From JAEUOS01 sp965279115 (lineage in GTDB: Bacteria; Pseudomonadota; Gammaproteobacteria; Burkholderiales; JAEUOS01), in NCBI GenBank assembly GCA_965279115.1, contig OZ257137.1, positions 3,224,001-3,288,000 on the forward strand: DNA of 64,000 bases, given 5' to 3'. Positions 26,063 through 35,238 of the stretch are shown piece by piece. The notes below the pieces were generated by a model. The model ran no database searches, was not told the origin of the DNA, and saw nothing but the letters and a program-made list of their open reading frames with translations. A program made the translations under genes and the position numbers. Numbering within the stretch: position 1 is the first letter of the stretch; each line of letters begins with the position of its first letter.

Positions 26063-26839
26063 CTACCAGAATGTGTGGCATTCGCCTTGATACATCACCG
26101 GGCCGGTCGGCACGCCCTTGGTGGAGCCTCCCATCGGCTCCATGCTGACCGCCAGCTTCTTGAATGAAGCCACCGACTGGTCGGCCATGGCCGGCAGCTT
26201 CATCATGTTGCGGCCGCTGTTCTTGATCAGGCCGAGCGATCTTGGCTGCCCGGAGGTGTCCAGTCCCCACAGCTCAAGGCTGGCGTCTTTCGGCATGTTG
26301 TCGCCTTCGTACTTGACCCAGAGCTCGTCGGAGTTTCGGCCGACATAAATCATCAGCATGGTCTTGCCGTTGGCGTCAGACAGCGTTGCCACGTAGGAAG
26401 GCTGCCATGGATTGGCGCCATCGGACACGCGCATCGGCTTTTCAATGGCGCGCTCAACCACACGCACGCGTTCGACGATTTCCGGCGGCCGCAACCCGAC
26501 AAAAACTAGCAACGCTGCGGCCACGCCTGAGCTGACAAGTCCGAATCCGCGCCAGAACGCGATGCTTTCCCACAGCGACGGGGCATCAGCCGGGCTTTTC
26601 GATTTCGCCGGTGCTATCGCTGCTTCAATGCCCTGCCAAACCTTGGGTGACGGCTGGGCAGGGGCAACCACGGCTGTCAGAGGAACCAGCCGCTTTTCCC
26701 ATTCGGAAACGCTTGATCGCAGGGTGGCATCGCGTTGCAACCACGCAACAAACCGTCGACGTGCACCACCAGCCAGCGTGCCCAATACATACTCGGCGGC
26801 AAGGCGGTCGATCAATTCCGGCTTGTCCTGATACTTCAT
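26063..26839 (-). CDS. anti-sigma factor, RskA family
   Basis: 258 residues. The N-terminus (LIDRLAAEYVLGTLAGGARRRF) is the RskA-type anti-sigma domain, followed by a linker, a single membrane span at about residues 95-115 (SSGVAAALLVFVGL) and a C-terminal periplasmic RskA domain (YVATLSDANGKTMLMIYVG, LELWGLD). Such proteins hold a cognate ECF sigma factor at the membrane until released by a signal. The sigma gene is 26 bases upstream on the same strand. The usual zinc-binding HxxxCxxC motif is absent, as is normal for this branch. Confidence 0.88.
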   Translation of the reverse strand: MKYQDKPELIDRLAAEYVLGTLAGGARRRFVAWLQRDATLRSSVSEWEKRLVPLTAVVAPAQPSPKVWQGIEAAIAPAKSKSPADAPSLWESIAFWRGFGLVSSGVAAALLVFVGLRPPEIVERVRVVERAIEKPMRVSDGANPWQPSYVATLSDANGKTMLMIYVGRNSDELWVKYEGDNMPKDASLELWGLDTSGQPRSLGLIKNSGRNMMKLPAMADQSVASFKKLAVSMEPMGGSTKGVPTGPVMYQGECHTFW

Positions 26840-26865
26840 TGGTCAGTACACACTTTCAAAAATAA

Positions 26866-27453
26866 CTAGGCGCCCAATACTCCCGCTTGTCCCAGGCATT
26901 TTTTGAGTTTCACCAGTCCGCGACGTACCCAGGTTTTGACCGTGCCCAGCGGTTGCCCAAGTTTTTCAGCCAGCTCCGTGTGGGTCAGGCCATCAAGAAA
27001 GGCCATGCTGACGGCTTGCCGCTGCTTTTCTTCGAGTGTGGCGAGGCATCGCAAAACTGACCCGGATTCAGAGTTGCGTTCCAGTTCGTCATGCGGGCCG
27101 GGCTGGTCGGACTGAACCGATTCGAACACGTTCGTGTCATCGGTGGCGTCCTCGAGGTTCGGACGGCGCAGCCAGTCCAGGCAACGATTGCGCACAATGC
27201 TGGTCATCCACGTCATCGGTGCGGACAGGTCCGCCTGATACCCGGCGCTGTGCTTCCATATGTTCACAAAACACTCCTGCAGCACATCTTCGGCCCAATC
27301 CCGTCTTCTCAATATACGCAGTGCGACGCCAAACAGTTTCGCGGCAGTCGTACGATAAAGCTCGGCAAAAGCGTCCTGTGAGCCGGAATCGCGCCGACCC
27401 GCAGCCGCAAGCAGGTGTCGCAGACGCGCTTCCAGTTCATTCGGGCCGGGCAC
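26866..27453 (-). CDS. ECF RNA polymerase sigma factor (SigK-like)
   Basis: 195 residues. Region 2 is at about 25-95 (FAELYRTTAAKLFGVALRILRRRDWAEDVLQE and WMTSIVRNRCLDWLRR), and region 4 at about 135-185 (RQAVSMAFLDGLTHTELAEKLGQPLGTVKTWVRRGL). The pairing with a downstream RskA-like anti-sigma gene places it in the SigK-like ECF group, often linked to oxidative or envelope stress. It begins 8 bases after the pduO-type adenosyltransferase gene, so it may share that promoter rather than be self-regulated from an adjacent one. Confidence 0.93.
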   Translation of the reverse strand: MPGPNELEARLRHLLAAAGRRDSGSQDAFAELYRTTAAKLFGVALRILRRRDWAEDVLQECFVNIWKHSAGYQADLSAPMTWMTSIVRNRCLDWLRRPNLEDATDDTNVFESVQSDQPGPHDELERNSESGSVLRCLATLEEKQRQAVSMAFLDGLTHTELAEKLGQPLGTVKTWVRRGLVKLKKCLGQAGVLGA

Positions 27454-27461
27454 CGGAATCC

Positions 27462-28013
27462 CTACATTTTCCCGGCTTGTTGCCAGAGCACATCGGCTCC
27501 GCCGGCAAACCGGTTGAGGGCGCGTCCCAGCACGAACAGGAGGTCTGACAGCCGGTTCAGGTATTGCCGAACCAAATCAGATACTTCCTCGACCTCGCCA
27601 AGCGAAACGACGCTGCGCTCGGCCCGACGGCATACTGTTCGGGCGAGATGCGCGAGGCTCGCGGCACGGGATCCGCCGGGAAGGATGAAATTCGCAAGCG
27701 GTGACAATTCGGCGTTGTATTGCTCCAGCAACTCTTCCAGGCGTTTGACCTGGGCTTCCGATACGTTCTTGAAGCCAGGAATGCACAGTTCGCCACCAAG
27801 GTCGAACAGGTCGTGTTGAACTCTCAGCAATTCCTGCCGTGTATTGTCGGGCAGAGTTTCGCACAACAGGACACCCAGGCAGGAGTTGAGTTCATCCACA
27901 TCGCCTAGCGCCTGAATTCGAGGGGAATCCTTGGCCACCCGCGAGCCGTCGCCGAGGCCGGTGGTGCCAGCGTCGCCAGTGCGGGTATAAATCTTTGTCA
28001 GTCGATTGCCCAC
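27462..28013 (-). CDS. cob(I)alamin adenosyltransferase, PduO type
   Basis: 183 residues, normal length. The enzyme transfers adenosyl from ATP to cob(I)alamin. The N-terminal ATP-binding signature YTRTGDAGTTGLGDGSRV, the FDLGGELC core and the TVCRRAERSVV helix of the PduO family are present. It is the first gene of a leftward group followed closely by an ECF sigma factor and its anti-sigma. A perfect TATAAT on the minus strand lies about 25-30 bases upstream of the start. No adenosylcobalamin-dependent enzyme gene is seen in the window. Confidence 0.93.
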   Translation of the reverse strand: MGNRLTKIYTRTGDAGTTGLGDGSRVAKDSPRIQALGDVDELNSCLGVLLCETLPDNTRQELLRVQHDLFDLGGELCIPGFKNVSEAQVKRLEELLEQYNAELSPLANFILPGGSRAASLAHLARTVCRRAERSVVSLGEVEEVSDLVRQYLNRLSDLLFVLGRALNRFAGGADVLWQQAGKM

Positions 28014-28074
28014 CAGTGCTCCCGCGTCTTTGCAGGGAGCGGATTATACCGACGGGGTTTGGCGAGCCGTTTTG

Positions 28075-28488
28075 TCAGCAGGGTAGCAGTCGGCACATCA
28101 GGCGACTGGCGTCTTCTGCAATGGCGGTCAATGCGTGGGTCGCCTGATTGGCTACTCTGCCAATATTCGGAAGCCCCGAGTCAGTTGCGGCGGGAAGGGA
28201 CCGGGCAGGCGCGTTGAGCGCGATATGCTGGGTTTCGGCATGGGTGCATGCGCCGCTGGCGGCGTCATCGACGCGAACGGCCGGTGTACCCTTGCGCCGG
28301 TAGTGCTGTACCAGCAAATGGCTGGCGGCCTCCCGGCCGGGGTCCTCGTCATTGAAATAGATGCGGGCGCGCAACATTTCCGGCCCGGCGATTTCGACAC
28401 GCATTATGCAGAAATCATGGATAGCCGAGGCCGACGACTGGCCGCAACCCAGCGCGGCGCACAGCAAGGCAATCAACCTGAATTTCAT
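28075..28488 (-). CDS. putative small secreted protein, no recognised family
   Basis: 137 residues from the ATG at 28488, chosen because it gives a plausible signal peptide (MKFRLIALLCAALGCGQSSASA). The mature part contains four cysteines and no known domain (FCIMRVEI, YFNDEDPGREAASHLL). It lies between pduO and paaK on the minus strand with about 60 and 130 free bases on either side. I cannot assign a function. A long frame on the opposite strand over the same bases has no family features, so the minus-strand gene is preferred, but coding is not certain. Confidence 0.45.
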   Translation of the reverse strand: MKFRLIALLCAALGCGQSSASAIHDFCIMRVEIAGPEMLRARIYFNDEDPGREAASHLLVQHYRRKGTPAVRVDDAASGACTHAETQHIALNAPARSLPAATDSGLPNIGRVANQATHALTAIAEDASRLMCRLLPC

Positions 28489-28622
28489 GGACAGACGCAT
28501 GTTTGTAGGAATCCATTGGGATCCATCCATTTTCGGCTCACCAAGGCGCGAGCTTTAGGGCGATTTCAACCGCAGTTCCACCGCAGCTTGCCCGACCGGA
28601 AGACAGCCGGCCATACTCGCCC

Positions 28623-29924
28623 CTATCTGGCGCGTTTGTCCAGAACGCGCTTCGCCTTGCCGATGGAGCGTTCAATGCCCCCAATCGATGTCAGGCGGAC
28701 CGTTGCGTTGATGCCGACGAAAGTCTTGATTGCATGGCTTAGGGCGGTAGTGGCCTCCCGCCTGTCCACCTCGTTCATCGTCGAGAATTCGGGGCGTGGC
28801 TCCACCAATACTGCGATTTCATCCAGCTTGTCGGGGCGGGTCACCTCAAGAACATAGTGAGGCGCAAGTTTGGGTTGCCGCAGTATCAGTTCCTCGATCT
28901 GTGAAGGGAATACGTTTACGCCCCGAATGATGAGCATGTCATCGGAACGCCCGGTGATTTTCTCGATGCGTCGCATCGTTCTGGCTGTGCCGGGCAACAA
29001 TCTCGTCAGGTCGCGTGTCCTGTACCGTACGATCGGCAGCGCTTCCTTGGTGAGCGAGGTGAACACAAGTTCGCCGAACTCACCGTCAGGCAAGACTTCG
29101 CCCGTATCCGGGTTGATGATCTCCGGATAGAAGTGATCTTCCCAGACGGTCAGCCCGTCTTTGGTTTCTATGCACTCCTGTGCCACGCCCGGGCCGATGA
29201 CCTCGGATAGCCCGTATATGTCAATGGCCGAGAGGGAAGTACGGGATTCAATTGCATCGCGCATCTGGTGTGTCCATGGTTCAGCGCCAAAAATGCCGAT
29301 CCGCAAGGAGCACGAATGCGGGTCGATTCCCTGCTTTTCCATTTCGTCGGCAATCGCGAGCATGTAGGAGGGCGTGACCATGATGATTTCCGGGCAGAAA
29401 TCCTGCATCAGCTGGACTTGCCGTTCGGTTTGGCCGCCGCCGAAGGGGATCACGGTCAGTCCGAGCCTTTCGCCGCCATAATGGGCGCCGAGGCCGCCGG
29501 TAAACAGGCCGTAGCCGTAGGAGACGTGCAGCTTGTCCCCGGGGCGGGCGCCCGCCGCGCGGATCGACCGTGCCATCACGTCGGCCCACATATCGATGTC
29601 AGCCTTGGTGTAACCGACGACGGTGGGTTTGCCGGTGGTGCCCGATGAGGCGTGAATTCTCACGATGCGATCCTTCGGGACGGCGAACATGCCGAATGGA
29701 TAGGTCTCGCGCAGGTCGGCCTTGGTGGTGAAAGGAAACCGTGCGAGATCGGCGAGGGTGTTCAGATCGCCAGGGTGAACGTTGGCCGCCTGGAACTTGC
29801 GCCGGTAGTGTTCAACATTCTGGTAGGCATGGAGCAGCGATTGGCGCATGCGCTGGAGTTGCAGCGCTTTCAGTTCATCCTGGCTGGCCGTTTCGATGGA
29901 TTCAAGTTTGAATTCGGATTGCAT
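28623..29924 (-). CDS. paaK: phenylacetate-CoA ligase
   Basis: 433 residues from the ATG at 29924 (MQSEFKLESIE). It activates phenylacetate to phenylacetyl-CoA with ATP. The adenylate-forming P-loop is HASSGTTGKPTVVGY, followed by GAHYGGERLG, FGAEPWTHQMR, YGLSEVIGPGVA, YRTRDLTRLL and GRSDDMLIIRGVNVFPSQIEE. The length is normal. The rest of the paa catabolic operon is absent, so it may stand alone or feed another aromatic route. It is divergent from the WecA-type gene across about 140 bases. Confidence 0.93.
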   Translation of the reverse strand: MQSEFKLESIETASQDELKALQLQRMRQSLLHAYQNVEHYRRKFQAANVHPGDLNTLADLARFPFTTKADLRETYPFGMFAVPKDRIVRIHASSGTTGKPTVVGYTKADIDMWADVMARSIRAAGARPGDKLHVSYGYGLFTGGLGAHYGGERLGLTVIPFGGGQTERQVQLMQDFCPEIIMVTPSYMLAIADEMEKQGIDPHSCSLRIGIFGAEPWTHQMRDAIESRTSLSAIDIYGLSEVIGPGVAQECIETKDGLTVWEDHFYPEIINPDTGEVLPDGEFGELVFTSLTKEALPIVRYRTRDLTRLLPGTARTMRRIEKITGRSDDMLIIRGVNVFPSQIEELILRQPKLAPHYVLEVTRPDKLDEIAVLVEPRPEFSTMNEVDRREATTALSHAIKTFVGINATVRLTSIGGIERSIGKAKRVLDKRAR

Positions 29925-30065
29925 GGTTGTGCTTCCATTGTCGCAAAGGCAACAGGATATTATGTAGCCGTGCCGCATGGTTTTGCGGTACCGATCGCAA
30001 GAATCTCTTCCTCCTCCGGACAGTGCGCGTCGATACCCGGAGTGTTGGTTCGCGCTCGCGCCTGG

Positions 30066-31277
30066 ATGCGAAGTCCGAACGGCGCAGGAAGTGATGTTGT
30101 CCCTAACCTGGCACAAGGCTTACGCCGACTCGTGGTCTTCGTACTCGTCGCTTTCGCAGTCTCGTTCTTGGTGACACTGTTCGCCATTCGCCTCAATTTG
30201 GCGGATCCCGTGGCGCACCGTCGATTTGTATTGCAACGTCGCGCCTGGGTTCGGCAGCCCAATACGCGCGGTTTGACACGGTCGGGCGGTGTCGGCATCG
30301 CCGTCGGCGTGGGAGTGAGTCTGCTAGGCAGGTTCTTGGATGATGCCTTGTTCGCAAACGCGGCAGCCCGTTTCGGCCTGCTCCTGCTCGCTGCCGGCCT
30401 GCCGGTTTTCGTGGCGGGTTTGACCGAGGATTTTGTACAGGGGTTGCGGATTCGCATTCGGCTTTCAGCCGCCATCGCGTCGGCGGCGCTGGGCGGCTTC
30501 CTGGTCGAGGCCTGGGTGGTGCGCCTCGACGTTCCCGGCACCGAGGCCATGCTTTCTGTTCCGGCCGTCTCGATCGCTTTCACCTGCATTGCGGTAGCTG
30601 GCTTGACGAACGCCTTCAACATCATCGATGGCTTCAATGGCCTCGCGAGTGGTGTTGCGACGCTGATCCTGCTTGGCATCGCTTACATCGCATTCAAGGT
30701 GGGCGACGTGCCCGTCATGGCGGCTGCGCTTACGGCTGTTGGTGCGATTGCGGGGTTCATGTTGCTCAACTTCCCGCGCGGACTTATTTATCTGGGTGAT
30801 GGTGGAGCCTATCTTCTTGGTTTCTGGATTGCCGAGTTGCTGGTGTTGCTGGTTGCACGAAATCCGACCGTTTCCCCCTGGTTCCCGGTCCTGATCTGCT
30901 GCTATCCGATTTTTGAAACGCTTTTCTCCATGTACCGGCGCATTGTGCTCAAGCGAATCCACCCGGGTGTGCCGGATGTGGCGCATCTCCATCATCTGAT
31001 TTACAAGCGTCTGGTGCGTTGGCTGGTCGGAACCAATTTGTCGGCCCATCGCACTCAGCGAAACGCGCTGACCTCGCCCTACCTGTGGGCACTCACCTCA
31101 ATTTGTGTGGTGCCGGCGGTTGTGTTTTGGCAATACAGCGGCGTCTTGATGCTGGGGGCCCTGATATTCGCATGCAGCTATGTATACGGTTACACCAAGA
31201 TCGCGCGTTTCCGGGCGCCGGGATGGTGGGTATTGCGCAAGCGTAGCCAAATGGATTCGCCAAGGAACGACGAATGA
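30066..31277 (+). CDS. MraY/WecA-type polyprenyl-phosphate glycosyl-1-phosphate transferase
   Basis: 403 residues from the ATG at 30066; a GTG at 30042 is an alternative and no clear Shine-Dalgarno decides between them. About ten membrane spans are visible. The conserved cytoplasmic loops are DPVAHRRFVLQRRAWVRQPN and TRSGGVGIAVG, the NAFNIIDGFNGLASG catalytic motif, YLGDGGAYLLGF and HLHHLIYKR. It should start O-antigen or other polysaccharide synthesis by loading a sugar-1-phosphate on undecaprenyl phosphate. The stop overlaps the O-antigen ligase-type gene (ATGA). The sugar is unknown. Confidence 0.88.
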   Translation: MRSPNGAGSDVVPNLAQGLRRLVVFVLVAFAVSFLVTLFAIRLNLADPVAHRRFVLQRRAWVRQPNTRGLTRSGGVGIAVGVGVSLLGRFLDDALFANAAARFGLLLLAAGLPVFVAGLTEDFVQGLRIRIRLSAAIASAALGGFLVEAWVVRLDVPGTEAMLSVPAVSIAFTCIAVAGLTNAFNIIDGFNGLASGVATLILLGIAYIAFKVGDVPVMAAALTAVGAIAGFMLLNFPRGLIYLGDGGAYLLGFWIAELLVLLVARNPTVSPWFPVLICCYPIFETLFSMYRRIVLKRIHPGVPDVAHLHHLIYKRLVRWLVGTNLSAHRTQRNALTSPYLWALTSICVVPAVVFWQYSGVLMLGALIFACSYVYGYTKIARFRAPGWWVLRKRSQMDSPRNDE

Positions 31278-34036
31278 CCGAACGCTTGGGAGGTCGCTAC
31301 GGCTTAGCCAGCCTATGCGCCATTTCGCTGGTGGCTGTCCTGGTTGCCGGACCTGTGATGATGTCGGCGGTAATGGACCGCGGGCACGAAATTCCCAAAT
31401 TTCTGCTGGTCGCGCCACTTGCCTTTGTGGCTTTTGCCGCGGCCAGTATTGCGTTTCGCTGGCCGGACGTTTTTCGGGCGCAACCGCAATCGCGCGTGGC
31501 GTGCTTTGCTTTGGGCCTGTTCATGGTCCTGGGAGTGATCTCGACGCTTTCGGCGGCGAACCCGGCATTGGCGTTCTTCGGTGGCTACTATCGTTTGGAG
31601 GGGATGCTTGCGTGGCTCGCATATGCGGCACTTTTCTTTTCTGTGCTTGCATGGACAGGTTCCGGCGGTTCGGCTCAGGGTCTGGTCGATGTCATGCTGT
31701 TGGGATCGATCATCCCCGCCGTGTATGCATTGCAACAGGGGGCGGATCTGGACTTCTATGTGGTCGCCGGGCGGGATTTGTCGAGGGCCAACGGCACGCA
31801 GGGCAACCCTGTTCATCTGGCGGAGCAGATGGCGTTCCTGCTTCCGTTGACGCTGGCACGCGTTTGGCTCGCGAGCGGCAGTCTTCTCAGAATGCTCCCA
31901 TGGTTAGTACTCGCTCTTCTTCAAGTTGCAGGATTGTGGGCGACTCAGACCCGCGGGCCGTTCATCGCCGCTGGTGTTGGTGTGTTGCTGCTGGCGATAG
32001 CGGGGGCGGCCTATACGCGGCGACGCTTCTGGATATTGTTCACGATAGGCGTCGGCGTCACAGTTGCCGCGTTTGTCGTTGCCGTCAATTTTTCGAACGA
32101 CATGCGCTCTCTGGCGCAAAAGGCGCCATTCCTGGAGCGCGTGATCTTTACAGCGACCCCAGGCGGGGACGATGCCCCAAACCTTGCATCCCGCAGCATC
32201 GTGTCGCGTTTTGGAATCTGGAAGGCGGGTGTTGAGGCATACATGGTCGCCCCGTTCGCGCGGCAAATGCTTGGTTACGGTCCGGAGTCCGCTCATCAGC
32301 ACTACTATCCGCACGTGCCGCCCGAGGTAATTCAGTCGGAAGATTCGCGTGTTGCGGGCATATTCGACCGTTTGCATGCCGATTCCCTTGATGTCCTCCT
32401 AAATTTTGGACTGATCGGCTGGCTTGCATATCTCTTGTTTTTCGGTTGCGTAGTGCTTGTGGGCGCGCGCCGGATATTCGGAAAATGTGCCGCAACGTCC
32501 GCCTTCCGGTTCACATGGCTAACGGCGGGTACCGCTTTGTGTTGCGCAGGAATTCTGGTCGGGACCGGGCTTGCGCACTTGGCGCTGCCGGGTGCCGCGC
32601 TTGGTGCGGGGGGCGGTTGCCTGATTTTTGTTGCAATTGGAGCCGCAAACTGGTCCCGCGGGGAAAGTCGGCCAAAGGGCGCGCGTCAACGGGGCGAGTG
32701 GATACTCGTGGCGGGTCTGATGGGATCCTTGATCAGCATCTGGATTGATATTCAGCTCAACATTCCACTTCTCACCGCTCGGGTGATGATTTTTCTCGTG
32801 GCAGCTGTCCTGTTGGCCATTCCGGACGACGGCTCGAGGCCTTCGCTTGCCGCACATGAGGGGAAGGCCGAGAACCCGTCGGAGAACTGGTTGATTTGTT
32901 GGGCGGGTTCGTTTGCCCTCCTGGCAGCATTGTCCAGCTTTCTTCCCGCAGTCGCGGTCGGTTCTAGCGGAGCGGGCATTCCGGAAGCGGGCCTTCGGCT
33001 CATACCCATATGTGCGTTTCTGTTGATCTTGGGACTCATACTGCTCTTCGACCTGAAAATGTCCGATGCGCGAGGATGGTGCTTTCGGCTGTTCGTGATT
33101 GTCGGGATTCCCGTTGCTTATGCTCTCTGCCATCTTTCACTGCGGGTTGGTGTCGGCCCCGGCTTCGGCCAGGATGGAGCAGCGCAATTGGCACTGCTGG
33201 TTGCCTTCGGCCCGGCCTTGATGCTTATTGCATGCCTTCTTGCCCCTTGCTTTCATGCTGGAGATGCCCAGGACAAGACCAAGAAGCAATATCCTGGCGC
33301 AGGTTTGCTGGGGGGCGGGCTCGCGTGTGGGGGCGTTTCGCTCGCCTGCTTATCGATTGTCGGAGCCTGGCAGTCGCTCTATGCGGATGTCCTCATTTCG
33401 AGTTCCCGTTGGTCTGTTGTGACGTCGCAATCGACAGTTAGTCAGATGCAAGCGAAAGCGGTTTCCTTGCAGCCACATGAGTGGCAATACAGGAGGGCGG
33501 TCATATACCGGCAAATCGATACCGCTCTTGTGGAATTGGGCGGGCCGGTTCTTCGGGAGGGGCGACTGGACGGCTTCAGGCAAGCCATTGAGGAAGCGGA
33601 GATTCAAGCGCGCGAGGCTGTCAGAAGGGAGCCAGAGAACCCCTGGGCGCTCTTGAGCCTCGCTCAGGTCGTGCAAATTCGTGCGCTGCGAGTGTTGCGG
33701 AGCTTGGACGTTGCAGTAGGAGCAGCGGCGGAACTTGAAGCAGATGGATTATTCCGCCAATTGGCAAAAATGTATCCAGCCCAACCCCTGATCTATCGAA
33801 ATTGGGCCAATCTGGAATTTGATCGGGGTTTGCCAGAGGAGGGATATCGATTGTTCGATGTCATTGAGGCGCTGGTCCCGCGGATGGCAGATACCTATGT
33901 TGAACGGATACAGGTGGCTAAGCGCCTGGGGGATTCACGTCAAGTTCAGGCAACGTATGAGCGCGCGAAAGCCCGTCTCGATCCGATGGATTTTTTGAAG
34001 GTGGAAACCGTTGCGCAGGAACAACGGCGCCCCTGA
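31274..34036 (+). CDS. O-antigen ligase/polymerase-type membrane protein with TPR-like tail
   Basis: 920 residues. The first 700 or so carry about 15 hydrophobic segments. The Wzy_C/PglL-type region has RANGTQGNPVHLAEQMAFLL (around residue 175) and later RLHADSLDVLLNFGLIGWLAY, the HxxxxxxxxxxGxxG pattern of O-antigen ligases and pilin-type oligosaccharyltransferases. The C-terminal 170 residues are soluble and look TPR-like (AREAVRREPENPWALLSLAQVV, MYPAQPLIYRNWANLEF). It may ligate or polymerise sugar chains, or glycosylate proteins. The gene is coupled to the preceding WecA-type gene. Confidence 0.8.
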   Translation: MTERLGGRYGLASLCAISLVAVLVAGPVMMSAVMDRGHEIPKFLLVAPLAFVAFAAASIAFRWPDVFRAQPQSRVACFALGLFMVLGVISTLSAANPALAFFGGYYRLEGMLAWLAYAALFFSVLAWTGSGGSAQGLVDVMLLGSIIPAVYALQQGADLDFYVVAGRDLSRANGTQGNPVHLAEQMAFLLPLTLARVWLASGSLLRMLPWLVLALLQVAGLWATQTRGPFIAAGVGVLLLAIAGAAYTRRRFWILFTIGVGVTVAAFVVAVNFSNDMRSLAQKAPFLERVIFTATPGGDDAPNLASRSIVSRFGIWKAGVEAYMVAPFARQMLGYGPESAHQHYYPHVPPEVIQSEDSRVAGIFDRLHADSLDVLLNFGLIGWLAYLLFFGCVVLVGARRIFGKCAATSAFRFTWLTAGTALCCAGILVGTGLAHLALPGAALGAGGGCLIFVAIGAANWSRGESRPKGARQRGEWILVAGLMGSLISIWIDIQLNIPLLTARVMIFLVAAVLLAIPDDGSRPSLAAHEGKAENPSENWLICWAGSFALLAALSSFLPAVAVGSSGAGIPEAGLRLIPICAFLLILGLILLFDLKMSDARGWCFRLFVIVGIPVAYALCHLSLRVGVGPGFGQDGAAQLALLVAFGPALMLIACLLAPCFHAGDAQDKTKKQYPGAGLLGGGLACGGVSLACLSIVGAWQSLYADVLISSSRWSVVTSQSTVSQMQAKAVSLQPHEWQYRRAVIYRQIDTALVELGGPVLREGRLDGFRQAIEEAEIQAREAVRREPENPWALLSLAQVVQIRALRVLRSLDVAVGAAAELEADGLFRQLAKMYPAQPLIYRNWANLEFDRGLPEEGYRLFDVIEALVPRMADTYVERIQVAKRLGDSRQVQATYERAKARLDPMDFLKVETVAQEQRRP

Positions 34037-34171
34037 AAAGCCGGTTTGCGAGGCTGATCCCGCTTTATTTTCCTAGTGTTGTCGGGTATTTTTAGAGACA
34101 ATTCAATCCAAATCCTTGGCAGTTTCCGCTGGATTTTGGAAAACCGTTTTAAATCAGGAGGTTGGATAGAA
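34037..34171 (+). other. intergenic region before the outer-membrane barrel gene
   Basis: 135 bases with lower GC than the neighbours. It ends in TCAGGAGG at 34156-34163, a perfect Shine-Dalgarno about 8 bases before the barrel start. I could not settle on a convincing -35/-10 pair. Confidence 0.5.
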
Positions 34172-35224
34172 ATGCGGACCAATAAGAAATTTTTCGCAGC
34201 GGATGCCGGGCTCGGTGCCGTCGCATTGCTGGCATGCGGGGTTGTTGCTGCTCAAACAACCGCTACTCCCCCTCTGACATCCAACGACAAGCAGATTATT
34301 TCGTCCGGCTTCACTATGACGGGCGTTAACAACGCCGCTTCGACTGCAGGAAACATCGGGGGCTTCGCGTTCGGTAATCAAGGCCCGGGTGGTTTTTCTT
34401 CGACTCCAGGCGCAACTCGGTTCGCGCTGTCTGGCAAGGGCCAGACGGGCGCTGCCGGCGCCGCGGGCGGTTCGCGCTGGAATGGCTGGGTCGCGTTTTC
34501 GCAAAGCAATGTTGGTTACTCGTTCCAGCCCCTGAATACCTCCGGTACCGTCCGAACGGGCACTGTTGGCCTCGACTACACGCTTGCCAATCGCATGGTC
34601 GTAGGTGTCGCGATCACTGGTGACAAGACTGATCTTGCCCTCAATTTCAACGGTGGCAACCTCAAGGGTAGTGGCTGGACTATCACTCCTTACTTGGGCG
34701 TTCCCCTGACGAGGAATATCGCGCTGGATGCGACGATCGGCTTCGGGCGTACCAATATCGATGCCAATGCGGCTGGTATCGGCGGGTCCTTCAATGCGGA
34801 TCGCTCCTTGGGCAGTGTTGGCGTGACCTACCGCGAAAGCGTGGGTAACTGGCAGCTTTCCGGGCGAGCGGCGTTCTTGGCCGTTTCTGACAAGCTGGGT
34901 GCATACACCCTTACCAACGGTACTTTCGTCAACGGTGGTGCTGTAGATGTCCAGCAGTTGCGGATTGGCGGTCAGGCTGGATATCGCATGGGCGCTGTTA
35001 CGCCATACGCGGGATTGACCTACATCTACGACATTCGCCGTCCGGATCAGCAACCGGTTGGTGGGCAAACGCCTGCTAACGACCGGGATGCATGGACGCC
35101 TGTACTTGGCTTGCGCTTCTCGTCCGGCGGGGCGCTATACGGTGGAATCCAGTATTCTTCGGAGCAGAGTCGCTCTCAGGTCAAGAACAACCAAGTGCTG
35201 TTCAACCTCGGTTTGAGGTTCTAG
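34172..35224 (+). CDS. outer-membrane autotransporter-type beta-barrel protein
   Basis: 350 residues from the ATG at 34172, supported by an AGGAGG Shine-Dalgarno. A signal peptide ends near AAQTTA. About 75 glycine-rich residues follow, then a barrel of alternating strands: WNGWVAFSQSNVGYSFQ, GTVGLDYTLANRMVVGVAITG, WTITPYLGVPLTRNIALDATIGFGRTN and a C-terminal LFNLGLRF ending in phenylalanine, the usual outer-membrane assembly signal. The barrel resembles the autotransporter domain, but no passenger domain precedes it. A terminator follows. Function, perhaps adhesion or a surface sensor, is unknown. Confidence 0.8.
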   Translation: MRTNKKFFAADAGLGAVALLACGVVAAQTTATPPLTSNDKQIISSGFTMTGVNNAASTAGNIGGFAFGNQGPGGFSSTPGATRFALSGKGQTGAAGAAGGSRWNGWVAFSQSNVGYSFQPLNTSGTVRTGTVGLDYTLANRMVVGVAITGDKTDLALNFNGGNLKGSGWTITPYLGVPLTRNIALDATIGFGRTNIDANAAGIGGSFNADRSLGSVGVTYRESVGNWQLSGRAAFLAVSDKLGAYTLTNGTFVNGGAVDVQQLRIGGQAGYRMGAVTPYAGLTYIYDIRRPDQQPVGGQTPANDRDAWTPVLGLRFSSGGALYGGIQYSSEQSRSQVKNNQVLFNLGLRF

Positions 35225-35238
35225 GTCTGTTGCATGCA

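Noticed and set aside
28014..28074. Possible cobalamin riboswitch before the PduO-type gene
   Set aside because: The gap is only about 60 bases, far too short for a B12 riboswitch, and no B12-box-like sequence is seen; only a TATAAT and a short hairpin are present.
31180..32235. 351-codon open frame on the plus strand, cysteine/glycine-rich
   Set aside because: Out-of-frame shadow of the O-antigen ligase-type gene, whose hydrophobic pattern is coherent.
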